Shown here: positions 1 to 24,900 of the stretch, piece by piece
Layout: each line of letters opens with the position of its first letter
Numbering within the stretch: the stretch's first letter is position 1
Source of the DNA: Metridium senile
Taxonomy: Eukaryota > Cnidaria > Anthozoa > Actiniaria > Metridiidae
NCBI GenBank assembly: GCA_949775045.1
Contig: OX459108.1
Span: forward strand, 14,345,711-14,409,710
Length of the DNA: 64,000 nt
Direction of reading: 5' to 3'
Made by a program: the position numbers and the translations under genes
Notes under the pieces: model-generated
The model's database searches: none
The model's input: the letters and a program-made list of their open reading frames with translations, nothing else
Told to the model about the DNA's origin: nothing

Positions 1-1980
1 TAATAAAATTTCGGTGAACACCTATACGTACTGCTTTATTGCCGCGTCAATAACGCTCAATTAGCGAGTTTCGAGGGGTCGCCGAAAACCGTACTCGTAA
101 AGTACCAAAAAAATCGAATTTATCCAAATCAAAGTGATATTTGTTGATGGCATATGATAGTTGTTGTTCACTGAAAAAATCATGGAAATCGGCGATGGTC
201 CGATTTTTGCCTTATCCGCTCTTAGGCCGACAGATGACAATAGTGGTAACCTATCTTATAGATAGAGTAATCCACAAAAACTCAGCATTCATACAGTCAG
301 TTTTCATGTCAGTGGTTATAGTTTTGTAAGTTGTATTGTAGTTAAGAATCATATTTGGTTCGTTTTCTTTCTCGTGAGAACTGAAATTAAAGACTGGTAA
401 GAACTTTGCTATCAATGCTTTCAATCCTATCAATGCTAACAGATTCGTGGACCGGCCCGAAAATTTCGCTGAACATCTCTTAGTGTGGGCCTACCACGAA
501 TGGTGTGTCCATTTGTATGTGAGAGCAGCGTTCTATGCTTGATTTCGTCCATATTATCTTTGAACGCAAGTACAACTTTAAGGAGACTTTCCTTCTATTT
601 CTCCGTGTGTGAATAGATAGACCTAGCTACACACGACACATTTGACAATATGACAATAGATTTGAAAAAAGAAAGCACTCGGATTGGTTGAGTTTGACAT
701 CGACATGGAAACATCAAGTTGAAAGTTTTGATCGGTTCTCATTGGCTGAAACACAATAGGACCACAGGTAGCCCAAAAAGGCACATTTGAGACCTAAGAT
801 TGACCACGCAGCATTTTAAGACATGGCCTTCCTCCGGAAGTCCATGTAAAAAGTAAAGTAAAGAACTGTATTTTACGTCGAGTCCCTTTAGTCCTAAAGT
901 CCCTTTAGCCGAAGCTAGTCTTCCAGAGAACCGACGGTGCGCTCATTTTACTTCCCTCTCTCCATCAGTTCTCCGTTTGAAGCCTCCTTAATTAAGGAGT
1001 CTTCCTCAGTACAGTTTTTCTAGTGCTCGATCGGTCAACTTTAAACGGCTGTAGGTCTGATATGCAAACACCCACAGCTTTCACACTTTGCTCACTTGTT
1101 ACATAAAAATTGAAGTTTGTCAGGGTGTGTCTTTTGTTTACATCGGCGTTACCATAGCGACGAAACAATGACATCGCGGTTTTTGATAAGCCTCAATTTT
1201 ACACGTTTTTCGAACTGAACTTTTAAAACGACCTTCACAGTGCTAATATATAGCTGTTTGCCTAGAAGTATATGAAGTTTGAAGAAAATAGTAAAAGCCG
1301 ATTTTGAATAATTTGAAAGGCATTTTGGGGATTTTATGATTTTTTGACCTTAAAAAGCTTCAATCAAGTAGGCGCTTCGACAGTGTAGAAAGCAAGAAAA
1401 AAAATTATCGACGGGTTTTTCTTAAAATTAATTAAGCGTTATTTTCATGATTTTTGCTAAAAATCAGCCCAATTTTGTATATAGTGCATCCCAATATTTC
1501 TCGATGCCCTTACAATTTGATTTAAAAAAAAAATGATACTGATAAATATAGGAAGATTTTAATGATTAGGTGAAAGATTCAATCTCACAAATAATATTAA
1601 ATGATCAGGATACATTGATTTAACGATACACGATTTCTGAAATATTACTGGATGCCCACTGTTCAGTCCTGGTTCGCAATCGCTCCTCCCCCTTTTCGCC
1701 CCCAATCCCCGCTCGTCCGTGTTTTATTTAAATGATCATTTTTCTCTCGTTTTCCTCGGAATCTGGAGGGAAAAGAAGGGACTGTTCGCAGTCTAGGTTC
1801 GCACCTCTGAATTCTATCCAACGTTCATACTTTGTTCATACTTTGTTCATACTTTTTTTTAAATATATTTCTAGTTTAACAGTTTAAACTGTATAAAGAC
1901 AGGAAATTAAAAATGACTTGGTGCGTAGGTATCATAGTGAAAATAAATTGATGTCAACAATACAATGCCGGATGTTTTGT
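1..1980. other. Non-coding, no gene recognised
   Basis: I see no exon-like open frame with similarity to anything I know. The stretch is AT-rich and short open frames here lack flanking splice logic. A short motif at about 761 (GACCACAGGTAGCCC) recurs near 6256 and, inverted, near 6421, so it is probably the end of a dispersed repeat. A 14-base unit containing CATACTTTGTT is repeated around 1826-1853. Confidence 0.6.
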
Positions 1981-2100
1981 CCCCTTTATTATGTTCATTA
2001 GATTCACAGTAATAAATATCACAAAACAACTATTTTTGGCTAATATGACAGTTTATTAGTAGAAATAAGTATTTTGAGCTTCTTTAAGATGAGTAAAAAT
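1981..2100 (+). repeat. Dispersed repeat, copy 1 (second copy at 14527-14644)
   Basis: About 120 bases starting with CCCCTTTATTAT and ending with AAGATGAGTAAAA are about 85-90 percent identical to 14527-14644 on the same strand. Both copies follow a short C-rich stretch. I see no terminal inverted repeat; the element class is unknown. Confidence 0.8.
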
Positions 2101-2334
2101 CACTGATTTTGAAGCGTATAAAAGTGGTACCAGTTAGATTAATAACTCGTAGCCCAAAATACGTGATAAATTTAGGCTTACAAAGTACTGTAATATTATA
2201 ATCATGTGTTAACTTAAGACTGACACCAGAATTAAAACTACAGTTTTAAATCAGACAAAACAGGGCAAGAAACTTGCATGAAAACATGTTATTCGAGAAA
2301 CATTCATACTGTATTCACGTTGAAAACGTAAAAC

Positions 2335-2716
2335 GTGATACGTGATATATTTTAATGAGCCAAGCTTTAAAAACAGTTTTTCTGGGACACCTGGATGGCG
2401 TGTAATTTGCCACAAACTTGAAACTTCCTGAGGCAGATTGAAAATGGTTGTATTGATCATTTGAAAACGATATCGAGACACCCTAATAATGGATGGTAGA
2501 CACGAGTGTAGGCTGTTTTGGTGTTTCTTAGAAAATAATTGCAGTGAAAATGGTTAATTACAGAGAGCTATAAAGAAGTGTTGTTCCGGACATCATGCAA
2601 TGCTTCGGGGTTGGAGTTGAAGAGTTTTTGCTGTAGAAATGATTTTAAAAATGGATTCCAATTTGAGGCCAGGGAGTTCAGTTCTAGGAAGAAAAGGTTT
2701 GTCAAAAAGACATTTA
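2335..2716 (+). repeat. Long direct repeat upstream of GPCR 1
   Basis: This 380-base block contains GGACACCTGGATGGCG, then AACGATATCGAGACACCC, then a segment ending GTTGTTCCGGACA, then a degraded tail. The same order of blocks recurs downstream of the GPCR at about 5100-5475, and a partial third copy lies at 4962-5090. The two long copies bracket the intronless GPCR on the same strand. Confidence 0.8.
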
Positions 2717-3207
2717 ATTAGCTAGTCATTAATTTATCTGTAGGCTGTCTATAAATGTGAAAATATATTCGGCTTACTCTTAGCCACACTGCAAAAACGG
2801 CCGATTAGATACAACTCAGCATATTGAGCTTTTGCAGTGCAATCAGATTCTTCATAGACAATGCGATTTGTGATAAATGAGAAAATGGTTTATCACATGA
2901 AAAACAATTGTTATATTGCTTTAAAATAAGAAAGAGTTCACAATTTGTGGCTAAAACTAATCCACAAATTCGCTTGGATGATCACAAAACAATGGTTTCA
3001 AGTTCAAGATAAATAAAAGTTAAGTCTCGATTAAAAGTTCAGTCACAAACTTTGTCTTTTGATCATCCAATCGAATTCGATAAAGACCTATTAAATGCGT
3101 GGGTCATTAATTTTAAAAATTAAAAATTTAATTTAAAAAAGAAAGTGCAACAACAAAGAATCGGAAATTTGGTATTTTATGATCTACTCATGTTATTCAA
3201 ACTCGTC

Positions 3208-3216
3208 TATATATAA
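3208..3216 (+). promoter_or_regulatory. TATA-box candidate of GPCR 1
   Basis: TATATATAA lies 48 bases before the start codon of the receptor at 3264, a spacing that would put transcription start near 3240 with a short 5' leader. The motif fits the canonical TATA consensus, but the window is AT-rich, so chance occurrence is possible. Confidence 0.4.
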
Positions 3217-3263
3217 GGTTCTGTCGTTGATGAGATGATGCAGTGCTAGTTCTGGTTTAGACG

Positions 3264-4271
3264 ATGAACGAAAGCAACACGATTCCACAATGTCCGTTTG
3301 TAAATCCCTTTACCTGGCATTCGTCCTTTTCCAGTAAATCGACCAGGTTGTCTTCCATCGCTACAGCAGTAGTTAATGGAGTCACCATGCCACTTACTAT
3401 TCTATTCAACGCCTTCTTGATCGTTGTCATTGTGAAGAAACCCTCTCTTCGCACGGAGGAAAGAGTAATGGTCGTTGTCTTCCTCGTTGTCAGTGATCTG
3501 TTCACTGGTTTAATCTCTCAGCCTCTGTTCATCGCTAAAGAAATAAGTCATCTTGGTTACATCACGCCGAACTGTGACTTGGAAGATTTGTTTATGTTGA
3601 GCGTGGTAATTTTCTCTGGCAGCTCGTTTCTTCATCTGGTTTTAGTTGCGCATGACAGACACATCGCCATAAATGATCCATATAACTACAAAAGGCGCAT
3701 CACTGTCAATCGTCTTACTATCACGTCCATTGCATTATGGGGTTTTAGTATTATCTACAACGGTATTGCCTTCATAATCATCAAATTGTCCATCAAGACT
3801 CACCCACTTGTGTATTACATAATAGACTTTCAGTACATTCTTGGGGTCCCTGTATTACTAACGGTCATGGTGTACTGGTACGCGCGAATCTTCTACTCGC
3901 TTCGCAAAATCAGACTACAAATTCAGGACAGTCAACTTAATCATTTGCAAATAAGAACTCAGAATTACCAAAGATTTCAAAAGAAGCTAACAGTGTACAC
4001 TTCGATGATTCTGCTTTTCGGATTTCTTATTCCTTATAGTCTAGTTTTTGTTGCTACTATATTGATAACGGTTTTAGGTTCTGACATTCGTAGTTCGTTT
4101 TTCTTCACTGTTCTTCCTATCGCCTATACGGTTTTGCTTTTAAACTCTTTGATGAATCCGATAGTTTTTTGTTTGCGGACTGCAGAGTTAAAGAAAGAGT
4201 TTTTGGGCAAAGTTTTATGCAGGAAAGTAGGGCCTACTGTAAAACAGGATAGGAGTGATATTACCCCATAG
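3264..4271 (+). CDS. Intronless rhodopsin-class GPCR (orphan) 1
   Basis: A single 335-codon open frame encodes a seven-pass class A receptor; the ligand cannot be told. Class A landmarks are visible: N49 in TM1, D78 in TM2 (VSDLF), C104 at the top of TM3, D131-R132-H133 in place of the DRY triad, W159 in TM4, P196 in TM5, P257 in TM6, and N298-P-I-V-F302, an NPxxF variant of the NPxxY motif. N2 sits in a possible N-glycosylation sequon (NES). The ATG at 3264 is the first in frame and has a TATA-like box upstream. The gene lies in a repeat-rich stretch 2.7 kb before the first MDN1 exon seen, on the same strand, so it may be nested in an MDN1 intron. Direct repeats bracket it. Confidence is high for class A receptor and nil for subfamily. 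Confidence 0.93.
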   Translation: MNESNTIPQCPFVNPFTWHSSFSSKSTRLSSIATAVVNGVTMPLTILFNAFLIVVIVKKPSLRTEERVMVVVFLVVSDLFTGLISQPLFIAKEISHLGYITPNCDLEDLFMLSVVIFSGSSFLHLVLVAHDRHIAINDPYNYKRRITVNRLTITSIALWGFSIIYNGIAFIIIKLSIKTHPLVYYIIDFQYILGVPVLLTVMVYWYARIFYSLRKIRLQIQDSQLNHLQIRTQNYQRFQKKLTVYTSMILLFGFLIPYSLVFVATILITVLGSDIRSSFFFTVLPIAYTVLLLNSLMNPIVFCLRTAELKKEFLGKVLCRKVGPTVKQDRSDITP

Positions 4272-4699
4272 CCATACTATTAGTAATGGTAGTAAAATAG
4301 GATAATGAACAGTTAGTCATAAAAAGTAACGTAACGTAACGTAACCATATTATTAGCCTTTTCTATATCGAGCAAGGGACTAGAACCAAGTTTCTCAAAA
4401 TGAAAGAAAAAATATAAATTAGTAAGAGTTGAAAGTGTGAACAAGGTTTTTGCAAATTGCAGCGAAATTATGGTATTTTAATTTTTTTTTTCGAAAATTC
4501 AAATAATGTATGAATAGGAAGGTCGTTTTGGATGGACACCATACATTTCTCTGTAATTTTTGCAGAGTTTGGATGCTCATAATTTGTTTTCTATTGAGCC
4601 AAACGTTCTGAAAAACTTTTTTTCTGGAACCATAATCAAATTAGTTTTTTACACTCGTACCCAGTCCCTTGCTCGATATAAAAAGGCAAATTCTATTAT

Positions 4700-4765
4700 G
4701 TTTATAACTTATGTAGGGTGGCATGGGTGGCCTTGCGGTGAGAGCGCTGACCTTTCACCACTGTG
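4700..4765 (+). repeat. Possible tRNA-like SINE fragment
   Basis: GGCCTTGCGGTGAGAGCGCT resembles a Pol III A-box region of a tRNA-derived SINE, followed by a hairpin-like CTTTCACCACTGTG. No B box follows within the expected distance, so this is at most a truncated head. Low-confidence call. Confidence 0.25.
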
Positions 4766-4961
4766 ACGAAAACATTTTCCGGAATTTTTTTTTTCTAGTT
4801 GATTTCACCCGGAATTTTCAATTTTTTTTTTGTTGAGTTGAAAGCGTCCCAAACTGTTGGTACCGGGAGACAATCTCCTGCTCTTTGCAAACAAGATGAA
4901 CGGGATCTTTTACGTTCGATGGTAATGTGTTAAAAGTAATCTCCGGCCTTATGTTCAGTGT

Positions 4962-5090
4962 TGACACCCTAATAATGGATGGTAGACGCGAGTGTAGGCT
5001 GTTTTGGTGTTTCTTAGAAAATAATTGCAGTGAAAATGGTTAATTGAGAGCTGTATAGAAGTATGAATCATAGTGAAAATAAATTTGTGT
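4962..5090 (+). repeat. Partial copy of the GPCR 1-flanking repeat
   Basis: Starts at GACACCCTAATAATGGATGG and runs through TGCAGTGAAAATGGTTAATT, matching 2476-2575 with few differences. It lies directly before the longer copy at 5100-5475, so this side holds a partial tandem duplication. Confidence 0.8.
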
Positions 5091-5099
5091 CAACTACGT

Positions 5100-5475
5100 A
5101 TAAAGAGCTATGATTTTAATGAGCGGAGTTTTTAAAATAACAGTTTTCTGGGACACCTGGATGGCGCGTAATTTGCAGCAAACTTCAAACTACAAGCCGA
5201 TTGAAAATGCTCGGTAAGGTAATCTGAAAACGATATCGAAACACCCTAAAAATAAATGATAGAGTAAAGGCTGTTTTGGTGTTTCTTAGAAAACAATTGC
5301 AGTGAAAATGGTTAATTGAGAGCTGTATATAATAGAAGTGTTGTTCCGGACATTTTAATGTCATTTGAATTTGAATTTTACATTTTAATTTTGAGTTTCT
5401 GCTGATAAAATTAAATCGATTTCAAATTGAGGTCAGGGAACTCTAACAAGAAGAGATTTGGTAAAAAGACAAATA
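5100..5475 (+). repeat. Long direct repeat downstream of GPCR 1
   Basis: Matches 2335-2716 block for block: GGACACCTGGATGGCG, AACGATATCGAAACACCC, GTTGTTCCGGACA and a diverged tail with TTCAAATTGAGGTCAGGGA. Together with the upstream copy it brackets the intronless receptor. Confidence 0.8.
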
Positions 5476-5687
5476 GAAACTTCAATTCTATCAAAATTAG
5501 ATCTAATTAATACAAATTGTCCATGTAGTGAATTTATCGCCGATCTAAGGGGGAATTTTGTTTGTGTTGCCTTGCAAATACAGTTGATTGGCGTCCACCA
5601 AATCTCTATTTTTCATTTGTCTTTGAAGGTCTAGTTGGTCGCGTCTGACTAGAAACTGCAATAATCTTTCGTCATAACGTGGTACCT

Positions 5688-5844
5688 TATAGACCGAATC
5701 GAAATATGGCGTACTCTTATTGTTCTTGACTGTCTAGCCTCGTGTTCGCGTTGGAAAACAATAAAGTTTTCACACGTATGCGAGGCTGGGCAGTCAAGAA
5801 GAATTTTTATTCAAATTGGCCGCCATATTTCGATTCGGTGTATA
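5688..5844. mobile_element. MITE-like element, family with GAATCGAAATATGGCG ends (copy 1)
   Basis: A 157-base element. The left end reads TATAGACCGAATCG then AAATATGGCG, and the right end is its inverted counterpart (CGCCATATTTCGATTCGG). An inner inverted pair (CTAGCCTCGTGTTC and GCGAGGCTGG) gives further fold-back. Copy 2 is at 9662-9827 and degraded relatives are near 12600-12700 and 45250-45355. Confidence 0.85.
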
Positions 5845-6253
5845 CAACGATTAATTTCATAAAGAGACTTAGATTTACTGACGTTTCGGAAGTTACACCT
5901 TTGAAGATGTAGAGCTATTTTAATTACTTTGTAACTTATATTAATGTTATTATATACTCTATAAACTAGTAGCTCTACACTATGAGAACTGTATGTTAAT
6001 GGTGAAAAATAAAATATAGTGTAGAAATATGAATTATATTATGCATCTTCAAAGTTCTGTGATATTTTTTGGCATGTTCTCTAGCTTAGACACAGTAAAA
6101 GTGAATCCACAACCAGGTGATTTCCGGCGCGCTCACTTCCGGCTAGTATAAGCCAATCAGAAATATAAAAATATAATATAAACAAAACGCAAATGACTAA
6201 AAGTAACCTAAATCGTTGCTGTCTCGAGGCGCCATTTTAGAACTGTTCGTTTT

Positions 6254-6440
6254 GACCACAGGTAGTAACGAAAATCGCTGAAAGTCAGTCAGACGGTTGA
6301 TGAGAACAACAAAAAGACACTGTAAGAGTTTCATTTTATTTTATTAAGAATTAAGGCAAAAAATTGTACGCTTAAAAATCCCCATATATTCTATAGTAAA
6401 TCAACACAAATAGTGAGCTTGGGCTACCTGTGGTTTGACC
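6254..6440. repeat. Fold-back candidate with GACCACAGGTAG ends
   Basis: GACCACAGGTAG at 6254-6265 faces GCTACCTGTGGTTTGACC near 6423-6440. The inverted ends are short and the interior is unique. A matching single end lies near 761. Confidence 0.45.
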
Positions 6441-6530
6441 AACAATCCTTTGCGCACTTTGAAGGAGATCACCTGGAATGACCTAGTACTACCTTAGACT
6501 TCCTTTAGAATAGAGCTCTATATGCAAATT

Positions 6531-6650
6531 GCCCATTTCAGACCAAGTGTCATTCCCTTGAGAATTGTTCTTTTATGATGAACGTACTATAACATTTTCA
6601 TGTGAAAGAATCAATTCCCAAGGGTAGCATCACGTGATCTGAAATGGGTA
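6531..6650. repeat. Inverted repeat, about 120 bp
   Basis: GCCCATTTCAGACCAAGTG at the left faces CACGTGATCTGAAATGGGT at the right, with imperfect complementarity continuing inward (ATTCCCTTGAGAATTG against CAATTCCCAAGGGT). MITE-like; no other copy noticed. Confidence 0.6.
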
Positions 6651-6750
6651 AACAAGGAAGGAAGGCAAAGAGGTCTATTTCTGAATAGTTTTCATTCATG
6701 TGAATGGTTCTTAAAACCCATTTATGGAGAATCAATAACGTTTATTTAAT

Positions 6751-6930
6751 GCGGTTTTCGACTTTCTGCGAACTCAGACATTTCAACGGCTTGTTGTGAA
6801 ACACGTTTTTAGCTGCCGTCAATCAAAACTAATTAGTCGGTACCTTTTAAATCCTTGATTGATGGCAGCGAAATACGTATTTCATATCTAGCCGTTGGAA
6901 TGTCTGAGTTCGCAGAAAGTCGAAAACTGC
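6751..6930. mobile_element. MITE-like inverted-repeat element just upstream of an MDN1 exon
   Basis: The first 40 bases (GCGGTTTTCGACTTTCTGCG onward) are the near-perfect inverse of the last 40 (ending CGCAGAAAGTCGAAAACTGC). A second inner inverted pair lies around 6810 and 6858. The element ends 63 bases before the acceptor of the first MDN1 exon seen. Confidence 0.8.
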
Positions 6931-6993
6931 AGTAAAGTTTATTTATTCCAGAACTCCTCGAGTTTTATCTGTTTTTACATCTGTTTTCTCCAG

Positions 6994-20250
<13,257 letters not shown>

Positions 20251-20855
20251 ACGACCACTGTTAGTAGCTTGGGTGTTTCCATGGTTACCATTACCATGAC
20301 AACACTTGTCATAACAGGAAAAGGACTGGTCAACATCACAACAAAGTCATCAATGATTATTGTTACCATAACAATATTGTTGCTATAGCAATAACTAAAA
20401 ATACTAGTGTTATTACTGACAACCAAAATAGAAACCAATGCAATCATCTTAGTAACAAATGATATTTGCATAATACTGTTTCCATAGCAACATGGTTGCT
20501 ATAGCTGCAAGCAGAATAGCCATTTGTTGTTATAATTTGTTAAAACAATTTTTGCCATGTTCACAAACAAACAAGGCAGACCATGCCCATTTTGTCATAA
20601 AGCGACAAGAAAAATTTTTTTTTAGAATATATGATATATATATTGTATTCTGGTTTCAAGTTCTTTGTGTATTGTAGGGTAATTTTTGTTCTATGTTTTT
20701 CGTTCTTAAAAGTAGAATGCAAGTCAAAACAAATCAATATGCTTTCTTGTAAATATAGTGAATATAACTTTATTTCTAGGAATCATAAATCATTTCAAAT
20801 ACACTGTACAACAGCATGTTTGTTTACTGGTAATTGTTTTTTCTTCATATGTATT

Positions 20856-20988
20856 AGCCTGCAACACAGGCATTTTTGGGGTTTTTCGGAAAAATCGGAT
20901 TTTGCTCGCCCGTACAACACAAGTAGCCCAAAACCAACAAAGGAAGCCCAAAACCGATTTTTCCGAAAAACCCAAAAGAACCCAGGCT
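20856..20988. mobile_element. Fold-back element, AGCCTGC family (copy 3)
   Basis: Left arm AGCCTGCAACACAGGC with GGTTTTTCGGAAAAATCGG; right arm CCGATTTTTCCGAAAAACCC ending CCCAGGCT. MDN1 3' flank. A fourth, degraded relative spans 21343-21484 (ACCTGCAAGACAGGC to CTGCAGGCT). Confidence 0.75.
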
Positions 20989-20995
20989 ACATGTG

Positions 20996-21259
20996 TATAC
21001 ACCTATTTCAATTAACGTTGTCCATCTGGAATGGTTGATCTGAGACCAATAGGAATTGTGGGAGCTCATTAAACTGCATATGCACTCATTATTATCACGC
21101 TCGAATATTAATGTTTACTTCTGAAATACTGTTATCTGTAATTTAGCACCATTCAAGTGTGATTAAAACAATGTATTTGGAATTTAATGAGCTCCCACAA
21201 TTCCTATCGGTCTCAGATCAACCATTCCAGATGGACAACATTAATTGAAATAGGTGTAT
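20996..21259. mobile_element. MITE, TATACACCTA family (copy 2)
   Basis: 264 bases with about 75-base inverted arms: TATACACCTATTTCAATTAA to GGAGCTCATTAAA on the left, mirrored to AATTGAAATAGGTGTAT on the right. It directly abuts the AGCCTGC fold-back and lies between the convergent MDN1 and UBE3D ends. Confidence 0.9.
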
Positions 21260-21692
21260 GTCTTGCATATATGATATCAAGTCATGACTTCAAGTATCCA
21301 ACCTGAAAAAATAAAACTTTGTCAGCAAGCTGTTGCCTTGGTAACCTGCAAGACAGGCGTTCTTTTGGAGTTTTAAGAAAAATTCTGCTTTTTTACCCCT
21401 CCCTCCCTCACCCCAACTTTCCTCTTTTGTCTAGGCCCCATGTTCTCAAATCTCAATTTTTCAAGAACACCAGTTCTGCAGGCTATTGCCCTAGCATTTC
21501 AGTAATCCAGCACCAGTTGAAAGCTGCCTTTTGGTTGACACCCTAATACAGTACTGCTATTGTTTGGTTAGGTTTAGGGTAACTATTTGGAAAGACTATC
21601 ATCTTTTAAACCCATCCTAAATGATGTTTCAATTTGGTGCTGGATTATTCTAGCATTTCAGGTCTTGGATATTTTGATTACTTACTGATATG

Positions 21693-21930
21693 TCAATTCA
21701 ACATTCTGGTTTTAAATTTGCTTATAGTGGGTTGCCTGTGGTGTGAGAGTTGTGTTGTATGTTTGGGTTCCCTGTGGTATAATTCCACAGGAAGCCCAAT
21801 ACTTACCATGAATCCTTCCATCAGTCTTGCTGTTGGAGGTATTGAGTAAGTACTTGATGTCAGAATGAGTAATAACTGAAGGCACATCTCGGATGGTAAA
21901 TTGATTATTTCTCTCCCAGCTGACTTTTTC
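21693..21930 (-). CDS. UBE3D exon 8 (last seen)
   Basis: Acceptor TTTTTTTCAG, phase 2 in. It encodes KKSAGREIINLPSEMCLQLL and LILTSSTYSIPPTARLMEGF, aligning with the human C terminus (CLELLLILSKSN, LPSSLR, MNSFQV). An excellent donor G-GTAAGT at 21807/21806 follows GFM, so the genuine end is probably a tiny further exon. Read-through enters a hairpin repeat (GGCTTCCTGTGG with CCACAGG) before TGA. Confidence 0.8.
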
Positions 21931-24900
21931 CTGAAAAAAAAAATAGGAATAGATGAAGAAATTAATTAATTAATGAACAAAAAATAGATGGATATGTGAA
22001 TGAATGGCTGAATGAATTAATGGACTGATGGAAGAATCAATTGATGGTAGAAAAAAGTTGCACAAAGGTGTTTGGGATAGTTACATGTGAGACAACAATA
22101 GCAAAATGGTGTTACTGTCCCACGTAGCAATCCCAAGTGCCTTAGCGGAATTTAAATGAATGCAGGAAATGAGATAAAAGATGGATGCATAAATTAATGA
22201 ATTGAACAATGAAAGTGAATGAATGCATGAATAAATGAGAGAATAAATGAAACTTTCTATTAAACTCACAGTTCCTTGTTTGTGCTGTTCAGTAGTATTT
22301 TGTAAAGTACTTTCATTCCATGGGAAGTAGTAGCTGTAATGAAAAAGTGAATTTAGAATTTGTTTCAAGGTCAGGGAATTTTGATTTTGGTCAGGGAAAT
22401 TTGCAATTTATTAAAAAGTCATGGAATATTTATCATTATTCTCAAATTCCTTTTGGTGATAAATTATTATGTAATTTCACTCCTAAACAAAACTTCCCAA
22501 AGGTTCCCAATTTTTCATTAAAAGGACTAAATAGAAGTGTGCTCTTGGTCATTAAAAAATTGGTTTTGCTTGGTCAGGGAAAAGTCGGGGAATTTTACTT
22601 TTTCATATGAGTGGGAACTCTGATTAACATACCATATCTAATATCACAAAATGCCACTAATATTTTTTTTAATATGCAGAAAAGCATGTTCCTTAGAAAA
22701 TTTAAATGTGTACAAAATATGCATATGATATAGACTGTTCATTATTATTATACTAGTTGTTTAAAGGCTTTACCTCTTGTGGGATCGTCATTATTATGAG
22801 TTTTTAGTCCATTAAATTGTTCCATATGTTTGGAATTGACTGGTGATATATTTGTGATGACTGCTGCATCTGCATTCAGTATCCACAGCTGAAACAAAAT
22901 TTGTACTTTCACCAAACATGAAAAGACAAGAAAAAGATATTTGGAAGACATGGAAACAACTACACTTCTTGCTACCACAGCTATAAACACACATGATCAT
23001 AACTAGACATGAATCTGTTTGATTTGTTGTTGACCCTCTATTACTGCAAGGGTTATTCTCAGGATCATATACGGTATATAAGTTGAGTTTGTTTGATGTG
23101 TTTTTTTTTTCTTGTGACCAGTGTCTTTTAACTGTAAGACAGTACAGTGGTACCTTTTTAAAGCAGTCATCCTGCATTAAGCGATCACCCTCTATTAGGC
23201 GGCCACAAAAAAAAGTCCCAAATCTATTCCTATACCTATTCTATAACTCTATTCAGCAGCCAACCTCTATTAAGCGGCCACTCTGGAAAGTCCTGAGGGT
23301 GACCGTTTAATAGAGGTACTACTGTAGTGTTGTTTTGTTAGGTGTATAATGGAGGTACCAAGTTGTATTTTAGTCTGAGTACGTCAAAGTAAACCTCATA
23401 CCTACCAATGCATATGCTTTAGATTCTCCATTCTGTGATGTTCCTTTGACAAGAAACTTAAAGTTGACTCTTCCTTGTAGCTTTGCTTGTAGTAGTTTTG
23501 ACAAGTAGACTTCAGTAGTATAGCTCCTAAAGGAAAACCAGGACATATCATGTCAAGATAGATGCCACAAAATAACAATAACAATAAATAATTATATTAG
23601 GGTTATTAAACAGATAAAGGTCTTTTTCCAACTGATCCTTGAACATTCATAGATATAAACATTATTTTACATTGTACTCAATCTGATTGGCTAATTGTCT
23701 ACATTTGATTTTCACAATTATGCAGACAACTTACAGATAAGCAAAACTTAATTGGCTGACCAATAACCTTTCCAATAATCTGTAGGTTACAATGCACCTG
23801 AAATGCAATATTTGCATTGAGCTCAGTTCTTGTGATATCCAAATATGTCCAGATTATTGAGCATTGAGATTATATGTGGTCGCTAAGAATTAAATTATTA
23901 TTTTATTATGGCCATATAATCATTGTTTATACTCACTTGAAAACATCACCATTCTGTATAGTTATTGCATGTTTGTTGATTCTAATTCCTTTGACTTGAG
24001 TCTCCCCAGTACCATCATCTCTCATGACAATATCACCAATTGGTGTAGTACATCGATGGCACTTAATCTCTGTCTCACCCTAAGGGATATTTAGTGAAAT
24101 ATATTGAGCACACACTACATTGTCACAATCATCAAAATCAAATCAATGATCTCAAAAACTTATCAATACTATCGTCAACATGATCTAAATTATGATCACC
24201 ATTTTTGTTTAATTTGAATTCAGTTTTACATCATGAACATAATTATCATTTTTGTAAGCTGCACTCATACATTTATTCTATGTATACAATATACACCTAG
24301 CTAATTCAAAAACGGTTGAAGGTGCGAATAGAGATTGCAATTGGCGATTACACGACCGAAAGGAACTATGGTGTTAAATAATTTCTTCTTATTCCTTTGT
24401 AAATTACCTAAACAGTGCCTCAAACATTCAGCAAAACCTTCGAGACACCCATCTAAGGTCATTGCTGAACGGTGGAGGCATTTTTTGTGAAATTTAGAAA
24501 GGAAAACAAAGAAATTAGTATTACCCACAGTTCCTTTCGGTCATGCAAACGCCAATCACCAATTGCCAATTGCCGTTCACCCCTGCAACCTTTTTTGAAT
24601 TAGGTGTATTTTAATCAAATATGAGGTGCCTGAGGTAATGATACACAGGGATCCCAATTCTTGTAAACAAACTGTAAGATAACAGCACACACCTGGGTGA
24701 TAATGAGATGCTTTGCTTCCACAACGTCAGCGTTCACCATGATGAAATAGCTACCAAGAAAACAATCATTCTCTGATGGACTGAATGATGCTTCTTGGAG
24801 TGATGACAGATTACTGACATTGCCATGGCAACAAAGGTTTTGAGAGATCTGTTGCCATTGCTCTGAAGGCAGCTCAAGAACCCTTTTGAACTGTCTGCAA

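Noticed and set aside
3257..3505. Minus-strand frame overlapping GPCR 1
   Set aside because: Antisense shadow of a strongly supported receptor gene.
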